Numbered from the stretch's first letter, positions 32,790-42,447 are shown. The stretch is 48,364 bases of DNA from Eubacterium sp. (GCA_003486385.1 DNFT01000052.1:1-48364), one strand, 5' to 3'. Notes: generated by a model from the sequence alone, not told the origin. Numbers and translations: made by a program.

Positions 32790-33849
32790 CTGCTTCCCTT
32801 TCCTCCAAATCCAATGTGATTCTGAAGCACGCTCCTCCTGTAGAACGGTTTACGGCAGCTATAGAGCCACCATGCGCCTTGACAATCGTCGCACACACCG
32901 ACAGCCCTATTCCGGCATTACCCTTTCGTCCATCGGCAATCTCTGCCTGCCTTACATATCCGCCTGTAAAAATATTGGCAATAATCTCTTCAGGAATACC
33001 ACATCCATTATCCTTAATCTCGAATACCACCTTACCATTTTTAACATATACCTCAAGCTGGAGCTTCGTCATCCCATCCGCATGTATAACGGCATTCTCT
33101 AAAATGTTCATAATCACCTGTTCCATGAGAATCGGATCCATCGGAACCATAATAAGCTCATCCGGTATCAGAAGCTCAACCTCCACATCCTGATAGTGCT
33201 TATGAAACTTGACAAGAACCGAATCGATAAGCTCATCAAGCGGCGTCGGCGTCTTTACTATCTTGACATTATCACCGTCTAATTTTGTAACCGAGAGCAG
33301 ATTCTCCACCATGCGGCACAGCCACTGTGAATCTTCCTTAATGCCACTTAAAAGCTTACTCCGTTGTTCATCTGAAAATTCTGCTCCGTTTTCAAGAAGT
33401 GCCGAGCCTGCCCCATATATCGTGGTAAGCGGGGTGCGAAGGTCATGTGATACCGCTCTTAACAGATTGGCCCGCATCTTCTCCTTCTCACTCTCCGACT
33501 TTATCTGCTCCTGATACCTTACCTTGCTTGTAAGATAACATGTCACCAGCGTGATTGCAAGCATGATAAACACCGACACAACATTCTCCGGCATTGAAAG
33601 ACTTATCCTGAAATACGGGAATGTAAATGCAAAATTGACAATAAACACGCTCGATATAGCACCCACAATACCATACACATATCCATCCGTATAAACTGAT
33701 ATAAGAAACACACATAGCACAAGTACCGACGGAATAAGAAAACCATTGTCAAGATAGTACTGCAGCAGCAGACATATCAAAAACCCGGCAAATAATGTTA
33801 TCCCCGCCCTGATAATATTCTCTGCAATGCGCCATACTTTATTTTTCAT
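32779..33849 (-). CDS. KdpD-like sensor histidine kinase, short form
   Basis: 356 aa. Residues ~10-108 are four membrane segments of the KdpD/DUF4118 type. Then comes a HisKA domain with phospho-acceptor H135 in R-A-V-S-H-D-L-R-T-P-L, and an ATP-binding domain with N-box (N-I-L-E-N-A-V), D-N-G-C-G-I-P and G-I-G-L-S-V. The ~400-residue cytosolic N-terminal KdpD and USP domains of full-length KdpD are absent, so potassium sensing by them is not possible. ATG after GACAGGAGTGTTGCA. Forms a pair with the regulator that follows. Confidence 0.92.
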   Translation of the reverse strand: MKNKVWRIAENIIRAGITLFAGFLICLLLQYYLDNGFLIPSVLVLCVFLISVYTDGYVYGIVGAISSVFIVNFAFTFPYFRISLSMPENVVSVFIMLAITLVTCYLTSKVRYQEQIKSESEKEKMRANLLRAVSHDLRTPLTTIYGAGSALLENGAEFSDEQRSKLLSGIKEDSQWLCRMVENLLSVTKLDGDNVKIVKTPTPLDELIDSVLVKFHKHYQDVEVELLIPDELIMVPMDPILMEQVIMNILENAVIHADGMTKLQLEVYVKNGKVVFEIKDNGCGIPEEIIANIFTGGYVRQAEIADGRKGNAGIGLSVCATIVKAHGGSIAAVNRSTGGACFRITLDLEEREADEK

Positions 33850-33920
33850 TGCAACACTCCTGTCAACTCAAAAAGTGGGAGCCGCAAAGCTCCCTGTACA
33901 CATATTCCAACAGAATAATA

Positions 33921-33962
33921 TCAAAAAAAATAAAGGATTGCAATAATTTACTGCAATCCTTC
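33921..33962 (-). terminator. Terminator of the rpmE-prfA gene run
   Basis: On the minus strand AAGGATTGCAGTAAATTATT and its complement form a strong stem (AAGGATTGCA/TGCAATCCTT), followed by TATTTTTTTT, 8 bp after the prfA stop. Confidence 0.92.
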
Positions 33963-33970
33963 AAGGCTTT

Positions 33971-35047
33971 TCAGACTTCCTCATTCATCTTTGCAAGCTT
34001 TGCCGCCTGGTCGGCAGCTATACATGCATCTATTATCTCCTGGATATCTCCGTCCATAATCTTATCAAGCTTGTACAGGGTAAGATTAATTCTGTGGTCG
34101 GTCACGCGTCCCTGTGGGAAATTGTAGGTTCTGATTTTCTCAGAGCGGTCTCCCGTACCAATCTGGCTTCTACGTGCATCCGCCTCAGCGTCATGCGCCT
34201 TCTGGCACTCCATCTCATAGAGCTTGGCTCTGAGTATTGCAAAAGCCTTATCCTTGTTCTGTATCTGCGACTTCTCTGTCTGGCTGTATACAACGATACC
34301 CGTAGGGTAATGTGTAAGACGAACCGCTGAATCGGTTGTATTGACACACTGACCACCATTTCCTGAGGCACGCATTACATCAATTCGGATATCCTTCTCA
34401 TCAATATGGACATCGACCTCCTCAGCCTCAGGCATTACCGCAACGGAAGCTGTGGATGTATGGATACGTCCGCCGGACTCTGTCTCAGGCACTCTCTGTA
34501 CACGGTGAACACCGCTCTCGTACTTGAGAATGGAGTATGCGCCCTGTCCCTTTACCATGAACTCTACTTCCTTCATTCCTCCGATTCCGGTCTCATCGGC
34601 ATTGATCACCTCGACCTTCCATCTCTTAGTCTCAACATAGTGTGTGTACATGCGGAAAAGCTCCGCAGCAAAAAGAGCCGCCTCGTCACCGCCCGCACCG
34701 GCACGTATCTCCACTATGACGTTCTTGTCATCGTTAGGATCCTTAGGAAGAAGAAGAATCTTCATAGTGTGCTCAAGCTCCTCTATTCTCGCCTTCGCCT
34801 CATTGAGCTCCTCCTTCGCCATCTCGCGAAGCTCCTCATCGCTCTCTGTGTCAAGCATTTCAAGGCTGTCTGCAACAGTCTGCTGGCATGCCTTATATTC
34901 CTTATACGCGTCCACGAGCGGTGTGAGGTCGCTCTGCTCCTTCATGAGCTTCCTGAAACGTGTCTGGTTCTCTACTACTGAAGGATTGTTAAGCTCCGCT
35001 GTCAAATCCTCATATCTCATCAATAAATCATCTAACTTCTGAAACAT
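33971..35047 (-). CDS. prfA: Peptide chain release factor 1
   Basis: 358 aa. Releases the nascent chain at UAA and UAG. The G-G-Q motif (A-S-G-N-G-G-Q-C-V-N-T-T-D-S-A-V) is intact, and the RF1-specific H-R-V-Q-R-V-P-E-T-E-S-G-G-R-I-H-T-S segment precedes it. ATG after AAGGAAAGGAAAAA. prmC, which methylates the GGQ glutamine, lies 148 bp upstream in the same direction, as is common. Confidence 0.99.
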   Translation of the reverse strand: MFQKLDDLLMRYEDLTAELNNPSVVENQTRFRKLMKEQSDLTPLVDAYKEYKACQQTVADSLEMLDTESDEELREMAKEELNEAKARIEELEHTMKILLLPKDPNDDKNVIVEIRAGAGGDEAALFAAELFRMYTHYVETKRWKVEVINADETGIGGMKEVEFMVKGQGAYSILKYESGVHRVQRVPETESGGRIHTSTASVAVMPEAEEVDVHIDEKDIRIDVMRASGNGGQCVNTTDSAVRLTHYPTGIVVYSQTEKSQIQNKDKAFAILRAKLYEMECQKAHDAEADARRSQIGTGDRSEKIRTYNFPQGRVTDHRINLTLYKLDKIMDGDIQEIIDACIAADQAAKLAKMNEEV

Positions 35048-35195
35048 ATTTTTTCCTTTCCTTTGCTAAGTAAATTCACTCTGTAAGTCTGCCCTGTAAT
35101 CTCACACTGCCGATTTACCCTGCCAATCAATTAGTTATGCTGTATACTACAAGCTCCGGCATTTATCAATGCTGCAATAACACATCAGAATGCGG

Positions 35196-36071
35196 TCAAG
35201 GTCTTTTCGCAGCCACAACCCTGTCCAGTCCGGCAAAATCCTTGATAACGGCAATGTCCGTATATCCCTTCTGCCTTAACATGTCACTCACCTCTAACGC
35301 CTGATCATATCCTATCTCATACATCAGTATGCCATTATTCTCAAGATACTCCCATGCCTTATCGGTAATCTCCCTGTAAAAGTACAGTCCGTCCGCTGTG
35401 CCGTCAAGTGCAAGCATCGGTTCATGCTCACGCACCTCCGGCTCAAGGTCTGCGATGACATCCGTCCGTATATATGGTGGATTTGACAAAATCATGCTGT
35501 ATTTATTATCCACGTTCTCAAACAGATTACCTCTGATAAGCTTAACCTGTGCGCCAAGCCTTGACGCATTTATTCTGGCAACCTCAAGCGCCTTTTCGGA
35601 AATATCGACGGCATCAACCTCGACCGTACAGCCTTCATTCTTTAAAAGAAGATACGTACTCTGCGCTATACAGCCGGAGCCTGTGCACATATCAAGTATC
35701 CTGAAGTTCACATCGTGCTGTCTTTGCGAAAACATTATCCGTGCCCGCTTGATGGCTTCTGACACAAGTATCTCCGTATCCATGCGCGGTATAAGCACAT
35801 TCTCATTCACATAGAAATCAAATCCCATAAACGGAGCCGTCTCTTCTATATATTGTACAGGCTCCCTTCCGGCTCTGCGTTTTAACTTTCCAAGATATTC
35901 TTCCGCCTTGTCATCAGGCACAACTGCATCTGAACGCATAAGATACTCAGTACGGTTAAGCCCCATGCACGCCGAAAATAACAGCCATGCATCCGTATCC
36001 GCCTCTGTAATTCCCGCAGCCCTAAGCTGCATACTGCCTTCTTTTAAAAGCTCTCTGTTGGTATATCCCAC
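35196..36071 (-). CDS. prmC: Release factor glutamine methyltransferase
   Basis: 291 aa. SAM-dependent enzyme that methylates the GGQ glutamine of release factors. SAM site (I-L-D-M-C-T-G-S-G-C-I-A) and the catalytic N-P-P-Y motif (Asn197) are present. GTG start at 36071, 2 bp after the stop codon of the DUF1385 gene, with AAGGAAGAGG as ribosome site inside that gene, so the two are translationally close. Confidence 0.96.
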   Translation of the reverse strand: MGYTNRELLKEGSMQLRAAGITEADTDAWLLFSACMGLNRTEYLMRSDAVVPDDKAEEYLGKLKRRAGREPVQYIEETAPFMGFDFYVNENVLIPRMDTEILVSEAIKRARIMFSQRQHDVNFRILDMCTGSGCIAQSTYLLLKNEGCTVEVDAVDISEKALEVARINASRLGAQVKLIRGNLFENVDNKYSMILSNPPYIRTDVIADLEPEVREHEPMLALDGTADGLYFYREITDKAWEYLENNGILMYEIGYDQALEVSDMLRQKGYTDIAVIKDFAGLDRVVAAKRP

Positions 36072-36073
36072 CG

Positions 36074-37021
36074 CTATGCCTCTTCCTTCTTAAGCTTCTC
36101 CACATACGTCCGCCAGTCAAACACCGCCTCAACTGAGGCTATCGCCACCTCTACCATCGAGGCATCCGGCTCTCTAGTGGTTAAATGCTGCAGCCATAAT
36201 CCCGGTCTGCTCACAATATCCATGAATTTAGAATCGGAATTACCTGCAAGTCTTAATACCTCATAAGAAACACCTGCTATTACAGGCACAAGCAGAATAC
36301 GCAGCACCAGTCTCAGCACAGGCGATTCAACTCTTATAAACATAAAGAACACAATGCTTATGCACATTACAATAAGCAGGAAGCTGGTTCCGCACCTTTT
36401 GTGCTCCTTAGAGCTTTTAAGCACGTTCTCAACCGTAAGCTCCATTCCGTGTTCTATACAGTTAATGCATTTATGCTCAGCGCCGTGATACATGTATACA
36501 CGTTTTATATCGTTCATAAGCGAAATCAATTTCACGTATACAATAAAAAATACAAGTCTTACAATTCCTTCTATAATGATAACCGCAGTATCATTTTTGA
36601 CGAATAGAGCAAATAAACGGGAAACATAATATGGCGCAATCATAAATACAGCCACCGCCATAACTATCGACAAAATAACCGTAAAGGTCATCATCGCCTT
36701 CTCTTCTTTTGCCTCCTGTTCCCTAGTCTTCTGCTTTTTCTTCTCTTTTGTCTCCGCATCGTCATCCGGTTCATCATCCTCATAAAAGCTTGCCGAGTAA
36801 CTCAGTGTCGACATTCCGACAACCAGCGAATCAATAAAATTAACCACACCTCTTATAACCGGCCATCCCAAAAACCTGTGCTTCTCAGCCGGACTGCCAC
36901 ATTCCTTTACAACAACCTCTATCTCATTATCAGGCTTTCTCACTGCAACGGCGTACCTGTCCTTATTCTTCATCATTACGCCTTCGATAACAGCCTGACC
37001 GCCTATACCTGATGATTTCAC
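36074..37021 (-). CDS. DUF1385 family membrane protein (YqhQ-like)
   Basis: 315 aa, function unknown. The N-terminal S-G-I-G-G-Q-A-V-I-E-G-V-M-M-K and V-Y-M-Y-H-G-A-E-H-K-C-I-N-C-I-E signatures mark the DUF1385 family, which is conserved in Firmicutes, often beside prmC-prfA. A charged linker rich in E/K (around residues 85-105) is followed by about five membrane segments. The GTG at 37021 is chosen because TGGAGG lies upstream; a frame open to 37057 lacks such a site. The block H-G-A-E-H-K-C-I with paired cysteines could bind metal (inference). Confidence 0.88.
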   Translation of the reverse strand: MKSSGIGGQAVIEGVMMKNKDRYAVAVRKPDNEIEVVVKECGSPAEKHRFLGWPVIRGVVNFIDSLVVGMSTLSYSASFYEDDEPDDDAETKEKKKQKTREQEAKEEKAMMTFTVILSIVMAVAVFMIAPYYVSRLFALFVKNDTAVIIIEGIVRLVFFIVYVKLISLMNDIKRVYMYHGAEHKCINCIEHGMELTVENVLKSSKEHKRCGTSFLLIVMCISIVFFMFIRVESPVLRLVLRILLVPVIAGVSYEVLRLAGNSDSKFMDIVSRPGLWLQHLTTREPDASMVEVAIASVEAVFDWRTYVEKLKKEEA

Positions 37022-37160
37022 AATTATCAGCCTCCACATCAAACGTAAAATCCACAATAGATTTTACGTCCCCATATATGGTATTACCGTGAGCACTCCG
37101 CAAGCCACCTGTTCTCCCATACATGTCACTAATATATCAAAATAATTTCCTTGTTATAGT

Positions 37161-37202
37161 AAAAAAGGTCGTGAACCGGTAAAGCTCTACCAATCCACAA
37201 CC
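37161..37202 (-). terminator. Possible terminator after rpmE
   Basis: On the minus strand GGTTGTG pairs with CACGACC, with further inner pairing (ATTGGTA/TACCGGTT), followed by TTTTTTA. Confidence 0.7.
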
Positions 37203-37218
37203 CTGTCTTCCTGAATTA

Positions 37219-37425
37219 CTAGTTGTTCTGCACACCGTACTTCTTATTGAACTTATCAATACGTCCACGAGCTGCAGCTGCCTTCTGCTGGCCTGTATAG
37301 AATGAATGGCACTTGGAACAGATTTCAACGTGGATTGACTCCTTCGTTGACCCAGTTACAAATTCATTACCGCAGTTGCATACAACCTTGGCCTGGTAGT
37401 AATTTGGATGGATTCCTTCTCTCAT
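37219..37425 (-). CDS. rpmE: Ribosomal protein L31
   Basis: 68 aa, zinc-binding type with cysteines 16, 18, 36 and 39. Start M-R-E-G-I-H-P-N-Y at 37425, with GAAGAGGTG as ribosome site; a frame starting three codons earlier would use that site as coding. The zinc-dependent form is usually replaced by a cysteine-free paralogue when zinc is short; none is in this window. Confidence 0.97.
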   Translation of the reverse strand: MREGIHPNYYQAKVVCNCGNEFVTGSTKESIHVEICSKCHSFYTGQQKAAAARGRIDKFNKKYGVQNN

Positions 37426-37537
37426 TTTTTTCACCTCTTCGTTATATTCTTGTATCGAAATTCGGATAACCGATTTCTTTCCAATAAAACAGCTTGTTCA
37501 TCATAGCATATTTATAATAAGAATGCAAGCGGTTTTT

Positions 37538-38977
37538 TTAGAATAATCTAACCTTTTTAACCTGTGAAACGAACTCCTGATTATTCTTTGTTCTTGTGAA
37601 GAGGTCGATGATTGATTCAGTAGCATCCTCGGCACGCGAACCATTGAGTGCCTTGCGCACATAATTCATTGCGTCAAGCTCTTCCTCTGTAAGAAGAAGA
37701 TCTTCCCGTCTAGTTCCCGACTTGACTATATCTATTGCAGGGAAAATTCTCTTCTCGGAGAGCTTTCTGTCAAGCACAAGCTCCATATTACCTGTTCCCT
37801 TGAACTCCTCATACACGACGTCATCCATCTTGCTTCCTGTATCAATAAGAGCTGTGGCAAGTATTGTAAGGCTTCCGCCCTCTCTTATATTTCTCGCTGC
37901 TCCGAAAAATCTCTTAGGCATATGAAGTGCCGCCGGGTCAAGACCTCCGGAAAGTGTTCTTCCGCTAGGTGTACATACTATATTATAGGCTCTCGCAAGT
38001 CTGGTGATACTGTCAAGAAGTATAACCACATTCTGCTTCTGTTCAACAAGTCTCTTGGCTCTCTCAATAGTCATCTCAGATACTCTCTTGTGTCTCTCCG
38101 GCAGCTCATCGAATGTTGAGTATATAACCTCCACATTATCGCCTTCAATCGACTCCCTGATATCCGTGACTTCCTCAGGTCTTTCATCAATAAGAAGAAT
38201 CATAAGATGCATGTCCTTATGGTTCTTAAGTATAGAGTTCGCAATCTGCTTAAGCAGTGTAGTCTTACCTGCCTTAGGCTGTGCGACAATCATTCCTCTC
38301 TGTCCCTTTCCGATAGGGCTTATAAGATCAACGATTCTCATTGCCACGCTGCTGTCCGGCAGTTCAAGGTGTATTCTCTCATTAGGGAATATAGGTGTAA
38401 GCTTCTCAAATGGTCTTCGCCTTGCAACCTCAGCTACGGAGAATCCATTCACTGTCTTGATATATAAAAGAGCACTGAACTTCTCCCCCTGATTCTTCAC
38501 CCTCTTACATCCATGTATGATATCGCCGGTCTTAAGCCCGAATCTCTTAATCTGAACCGGAGCCACATATACATCGTTCTCACCCGGAAGAAAATTCTCA
38601 CATCTTATGAAACCATATCCATCCTGCATAACCTCAAGAATACCATTTGCATCTCCGCTCTTGTCAACCATCTCCGGGTCATAATCCTGTCTGTACGGGT
38701 CATCATTCTTAGGCTGTGCATGTCTTACGGGACGTTCTTCATTGCTTCCCCGTTTCTCGGAAATTTCTCTTCTGCTATAGGATACCTTCTCCTCCGATAC
38801 CTTCGGCGTATCTGTCTCTGCCTCGGAAGTCTCCTCGTCAGCTGCTTCAAGCTCCGATAATTTAACCAGAATATCAATCAGCTCTGCCTTCTTCATAGTG
38901 CTGTAATGCTTAACCTGCTTATCCTTTGCAATGTCCTTCAATACTGAAAGCGGCAGGGATTCTAATTTATCTCTCAT
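37538..38977 (-). CDS. rho: Transcription termination factor Rho
   Basis: 479 aa hexameric RNA helicase. Order: N-terminal Rho-N helical domain (L-S-V-L-K-D-I-A-K-D-K-Q-V), a charged linker of about 70 residues, cold-shock-like RNA-binding domain (G-I-L-E-V-M-Q-D-G-Y-G-F-I-R), then the ATPase core with Walker A A-Q-P-K-A-G-K-T-T and Walker B V-V-I-L-L-D-S. The Q/R-loop equivalents appear normal. ATG at 38977 after AAAAGGAGAATGGAAT. The protein is divergent from malic enzyme; a leader of up to 269 bp may hold its own regulation. Confidence 0.98.
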   Translation of the reverse strand: MRDKLESLPLSVLKDIAKDKQVKHYSTMKKAELIDILVKLSELEAADEETSEAETDTPKVSEEKVSYSRREISEKRGSNEERPVRHAQPKNDDPYRQDYDPEMVDKSGDANGILEVMQDGYGFIRCENFLPGENDVYVAPVQIKRFGLKTGDIIHGCKRVKNQGEKFSALLYIKTVNGFSVAEVARRRPFEKLTPIFPNERIHLELPDSSVAMRIVDLISPIGKGQRGMIVAQPKAGKTTLLKQIANSILKNHKDMHLMILLIDERPEEVTDIRESIEGDNVEVIYSTFDELPERHKRVSEMTIERAKRLVEQKQNVVILLDSITRLARAYNIVCTPSGRTLSGGLDPAALHMPKRFFGAARNIREGGSLTILATALIDTGSKMDDVVYEEFKGTGNMELVLDRKLSEKRIFPAIDIVKSGTRREDLLLTEEELDAMNYVRKALNGSRAEDATESIIDLFTRTKNNQEFVSQVKKVRLF

Positions 38978-39246
38978 ATTCCATTCTCCTTTTACTGCAT
39001 ATACAATATAATAATGTACTCGTTGGGGGATGCATCGATGTAATAGAAACAATACCATATCTAAAACTTGTAGTAAGATAAGTATATCTTATACTACGAA
39101 TATGCCATTGTAAAGTTTTTTTTTGTAGAATTTTCCACGTTTTTTCTCTTTTTATTGTTTAAAAATATTTTAATATATGTTAATATAGATATAATTGTTC
39201 AATGTCAGTGCACATCTGACTCTAATGATAACGGAGGTTTCTTACA
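38978..39246. promoter_or_regulatory. Divergent rho/malic enzyme intergenic region
   Basis: 269 bp. Holds a hairpin at 39070-39097 (GTAGT-AAGATA paired with TATCTT-AT-ACTAC), a T-rich tract at 39114-39125, and a TATAAT at 39190-39195 that probably serves the malic enzyme gene (no good -35). Confidence 0.5.
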
Positions 39247-40398
39247 ATGACAAACAGTGAAAAAGCATTACAGCTTCATGAAGAATGGAAGGGCAAGCTT
39301 GAAACTACCCCAAAATGTAAAATAGCTACCCGCGAGGATTTAGCACTTGCATATACCCCTGGCGTTGCAGAACCATGTAAGGTTATTGCCAAGGACAAGG
39401 AAGCCGCTTACAAGTATACTATCAAGTCTAACACAGTGGCTGTTGTATCCGACGGAAGTGCGGTTCTCGGTCTTGGCAACATAGGTGCTTATGCAGCAAT
39501 GCCTGTAATGGAGGGTAAGGCTGTCCTTTTTAAAGAATTCGGCGGCGTCAATGCTGTTCCTATCTGTCTTGACACACAGGATACAGAGGAGATAATCAAG
39601 ACTGTTGTCAATATAGCTCCTGCCTTCGGCGGAATCAACCTTGAAGATATATCTGCTCCAAGATGCTTTGAGATAGAGGAGCGCCTTAAGAAGCTTCTCG
39701 ATATACCTGTTTTCCACGATGACCAGCATGGTACAGCTATTGTCGTGCTTGCCGGAATAATCAATGCTCTGAAGGTGACAGGAAAAGCTAAGGAAGCCTG
39801 TCAGGTTGTTGTAAACGGTGCCGGCTCCGCAGGTGTGGCCATCACCAAGCTTCTACTTACATACGGCTTCAGGAATGTTATCATGTGTGATAAGTCAGGT
39901 ATTCTTTCTGAGGATTCCGAAGGACTCAACTGGATGCAGAAGGAGATGGTCAAGGTTACCAACCTTTCCCATCGCCATGGACTTCTCGCCGATGCACTCA
40001 AGGGAGCTGATATTTTTGTAGGTGTATCCGCACCTAATATCGTAACTCCTGAGATGGTTTCTTCCATGAACAAGGATTCCATCCTGTTTGCAATGGCTAA
40101 TCCTGTACCTGAGATTATGCCGGATGCCGCAAAGGCTGCCGGTGCGCGTGTTGTCGGTACAGGAAGAAGTGATTTCCCTAATCAGGTCAACAATGTTGTA
40201 GCCTTCCCGGGAATATTCAAGGGTGCTTTAGAAGGACGTGCCTCCCAGATTACAGAAGAAATGAAGCTTGCCGCAGCCAACGCAATCGCCGGTCTTGTGG
40301 CAGATGAGGATATCAACGAAAACAACATTCTTCCTGAAGCCTTTGACCCTCGCGTTGCAGAGGTTGTAAGCAGGGCTGTAAAGGATCACATCCACTGA
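39247..40398 (+). CDS. NAD(P)-dependent malic enzyme
   Basis: 383 aa, the short bacterial form without the phosphotransacetylase-like extension. Converts malate to pyruvate plus CO2, reducing NAD(P). Motifs: L-A-Y-T-P-G-V-A-E-P-C, metal-binding V-F-H-D-D-Q-H-G-T-A, dinucleotide-binding V-V-N-G-A-G-S-A-G-V-A and A-N-P-V-P-E-I. Whether NAD or NADP is used is not clear from sequence. ATG after AACGGAGGTTTCTTACA. The radical SAM gene starts 1 bp after its stop, an operon link. Confidence 0.97.
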   Translation: MTNSEKALQLHEEWKGKLETTPKCKIATREDLALAYTPGVAEPCKVIAKDKEAAYKYTIKSNTVAVVSDGSAVLGLGNIGAYAAMPVMEGKAVLFKEFGGVNAVPICLDTQDTEEIIKTVVNIAPAFGGINLEDISAPRCFEIEERLKKLLDIPVFHDDQHGTAIVVLAGIINALKVTGKAKEACQVVVNGAGSAGVAITKLLLTYGFRNVIMCDKSGILSEDSEGLNWMQKEMVKVTNLSHRHGLLADALKGADIFVGVSAPNIVTPEMVSSMNKDSILFAMANPVPEIMPDAAKAAGARVVGTGRSDFPNQVNNVVAFPGIFKGALEGRASQITEEMKLAAANAIAGLVADEDINENNILPEAFDPRVAEVVSRAVKDHIH

Positions 40399-40399
40399 T

Positions 40400-41380
40400 A
40401 TGTGCAATCCTCATAAGCCATTTTACTCTCTCAACCAATATTATAGAGACCGTTTTGGCGGCAAGGTTTACAAGCTGTCTTTAAATGGAGGCATGACCTG
40501 CCCGAACCGCGACGGCACCATAGACAATCGTGGATGTATTTTCTGCAGTGCCGGAGGTTCGGGTGATTTTGCCTCAACAGCAATGATTTTCACGAATGAA
40601 TCAGGGCGTAATATTCCGGATATTCCTTGTCAGCTTGCACAGGCAAGGGAGAAGGTAGCAGCTAAGATAAATGTAAAGGATTTTGCAGGATATATTGCTT
40701 ACTTTCAAGCATACACCAATACCTATGCAGATGTTTCATATTTAGAACAGCTTTTTTTGCAGGTTATAATGCAGAATGATATATTAGGATTGTCTATAGG
40801 AACCAGACCGGACTGTCTTGAACAGGAAAAAGTAGACCTTCTCTCCTCTCTGAACACAGAGAAGCCTATATTTGTCGAATTGGGCTTACAGACCATCCAC
40901 GAGCGCACGGCACAGCTCATAAGACGAGGCTATCCTCTTTCTGTGTTTGAAGCTGCAGTGAGCAGACTTAAAGCTGCCGGTCTTCCTGTGATAGTCCACG
41001 TCATACTTGGACTTCCAGGCGAGACAAAAGAGGACATGCTCGCGACCTGCCGTTATCTTGGTGAGCTTGGAATAGATGGCATCAAGCTCCAGCTGCTCCA
41101 CGTTCTTGAAGGAACCGACCTTGCGAAGCTGTATCTGAACGAAAAATCTGAAAATTGCAACAATTTTTCAATTATGAGTCTTGACGAATACGCCTCTCTT
41201 GTGGTATCTATTATTGAGCAATTACCGCCTGAGATGGTTATTCACCGCATCACCGGTGACGGTCCTAAGCGGATTTTACTTGCTCCTTCATGGAGCGGCG
41301 ATAAAAAGAAGGTACTTAATACTATAATGAAGGAATTCGTCATGCGGAACACATGGCAGGGTAAAAAATATGGCAACTGA
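40400..41380 (+). CDS. Radical SAM protein, TIGR01212 family
   Basis: 326 aa, function unknown. Iron-sulphur cysteines are Cys34, Cys46 and Cys49 in C-P-N-R-D-G-T ... G-C-I-F-C, spaced wider than the standard CxxxCxxC, which is the trademark of the TIGR01212/YhcC group. Further marks: Y-F-Q-A-Y-T-N-T-Y, G-T-R-P-D-C-L, E-L-G-L-Q-T-I-H-E-R-T and H-V-I-L-G-L-P-G-E. ATG only 1 bp after the malic enzyme stop. Overlaps the next gene by 11 bp. Confidence 0.93.
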   Translation: MCNPHKPFYSLNQYYRDRFGGKVYKLSLNGGMTCPNRDGTIDNRGCIFCSAGGSGDFASTAMIFTNESGRNIPDIPCQLAQAREKVAAKINVKDFAGYIAYFQAYTNTYADVSYLEQLFLQVIMQNDILGLSIGTRPDCLEQEKVDLLSSLNTEKPIFVELGLQTIHERTAQLIRRGYPLSVFEAAVSRLKAAGLPVIVHVILGLPGETKEDMLATCRYLGELGIDGIKLQLLHVLEGTDLAKLYLNEKSENCNNFSIMSLDEYASLVVSIIEQLPPEMVIHRITGDGPKRILLAPSWSGDKKKVLNTIMKEFVMRNTWQGKKYGN

Positions 41381-41885
41381 CGCATCAACTCTATACAAAT
41401 TGATAATTTTATATATGTTAGACCGCGTAAATTCGCCTATGACCAATGCGCAGATTTCCGAGTTTGTGCTCGAGAAGGGTTATACAACTTATTTCACCCT
41501 GCAGGAGGTTCTCAACACACTTATCTCAGATGGTTTTATAACTGAGGAAAGCTACCACAGCAGCACCCATTATACAATCACTGATTCCGGACGTGAGACA
41601 ATCAATTTTTTTAAGTATAAGATATCCTCATCCATTGTATCGGACATCAATCTTTTCTTAAGTGATAATAAATATGAATTAAAAGAGGCAGTAAACAACA
41701 TCTCTGAGTACTATAAAGCACCTAACGGAGATTACGCTGTCCACTGCCAGGTTAAGGAAAACGGTCACCCAATCATTGATTTAACCATCACCGTACCCGA
41801 TGAGCAGCAGGCTGACGCGATGTGCGGCAGATGGAAGGATGCCAGTCCCGAAATATATGAGTACATCATGACTCATCTTCTATAA
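41370..41885 (+). CDS. DUF4364 family protein
   Basis: 171 aa. N-terminal part looks like a winged helix (K-L-I-I-L-Y-M-L-D-R-V-N-S-P-M-T-N-A-Q-I-S-E-F ... Y-T-T-Y-F-T-L-Q-E-V-L-N-T-L), the DUF4364 layout common in clostridia; role unknown, perhaps a transcription regulator. ATG inside the end of the radical SAM gene. Its end overlaps the end of engB on the other strand by 20 bp, with no terminator between. Confidence 0.85.
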   Translation: MATDASTLYKLIILYMLDRVNSPMTNAQISEFVLEKGYTTYFTLQEVLNTLISDGFITEESYHSSTHYTITDSGRETINFFKYKISSSIVSDINLFLSDNKYELKEAVNNISEYYKAPNGDYAVHCQVKENGHPIIDLTITVPDEQQADAMCGRWKDASPEIYEYIMTHLL

Positions 41886-42447
41886 TGTTCCAGATTTCAT
41901 CTCTGCCCTGCTTTGTCTCGGCAGAGAAAGGAATCAGAATTTCTTCTTTTCCCATTCCAAGCGTCTCACGAACCAGCTTAACCTGCTTAGGTATCTGGCT
42001 TCTGTTTAGCTTATCCGCCTTTGTTGCAATCACAACAGGCGTAAATCCCTGATATTTTATCCAGTCATACATATTGACATCATTAGCCGACGGCTCATGT
42101 CGTATATCGACAAGAAGAAATACATGCTTGAGCATTTTTGAGGTATGAAGATACTTTTCTATCATCTTCCCCCACTTTTCGCGGGTTTCCATCGAAGTAC
42201 GGGCATATCCATATCCCGGAAGATCCACAAGATAAACCTCATTATTTACATTGTAGAAATTGATTGTCTGTGTCTTGCCCGGCTCTGACGAAGTTCTTGC
42301 AAAGCTCTTTCTATTGACGAGCGCATTGATAAGCGATGATTTCCCCACATTCGACTTCCCGGCAAAAGCCACCTCAGGGCAGCTATTCTCCGGGAGCCTG
42401 CTTGTGATGCCACAGACTGTTTCCAGACTTAATGACTTAACGACCAT
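41866..42447 (-). CDS. engB: Ribosome biogenesis GTP-binding protein YsxC/EngB
   Basis: 193 aa GTPase needed for 50S subunit assembly. G1 G-K-S-N-V-G-K-S-S, G3 D-L-P-G-Y-G-Y-A and G4 T-K-A-D are present. ATG preceded by AAAGGAGC. Last gene of the tig-clpP-clpX-lon-engB run; lon-engB is a common clostridial and bacillus pair. 37 bp after lon. Confidence 0.97.
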   Translation of the reverse strand: MVVKSLSLETVCGITSRLPENSCPEVAFAGKSNVGKSSLINALVNRKSFARTSSEPGKTQTINFYNVNNEVYLVDLPGYGYARTSMETREKWGKMIEKYLHTSKMLKHVFLLVDIRHEPSANDVNMYDWIKYQGFTPVVIATKADKLNRSQIPKQVKLVRETLGMGKEEILIPFSAETKQGRDEIWNIIEDES

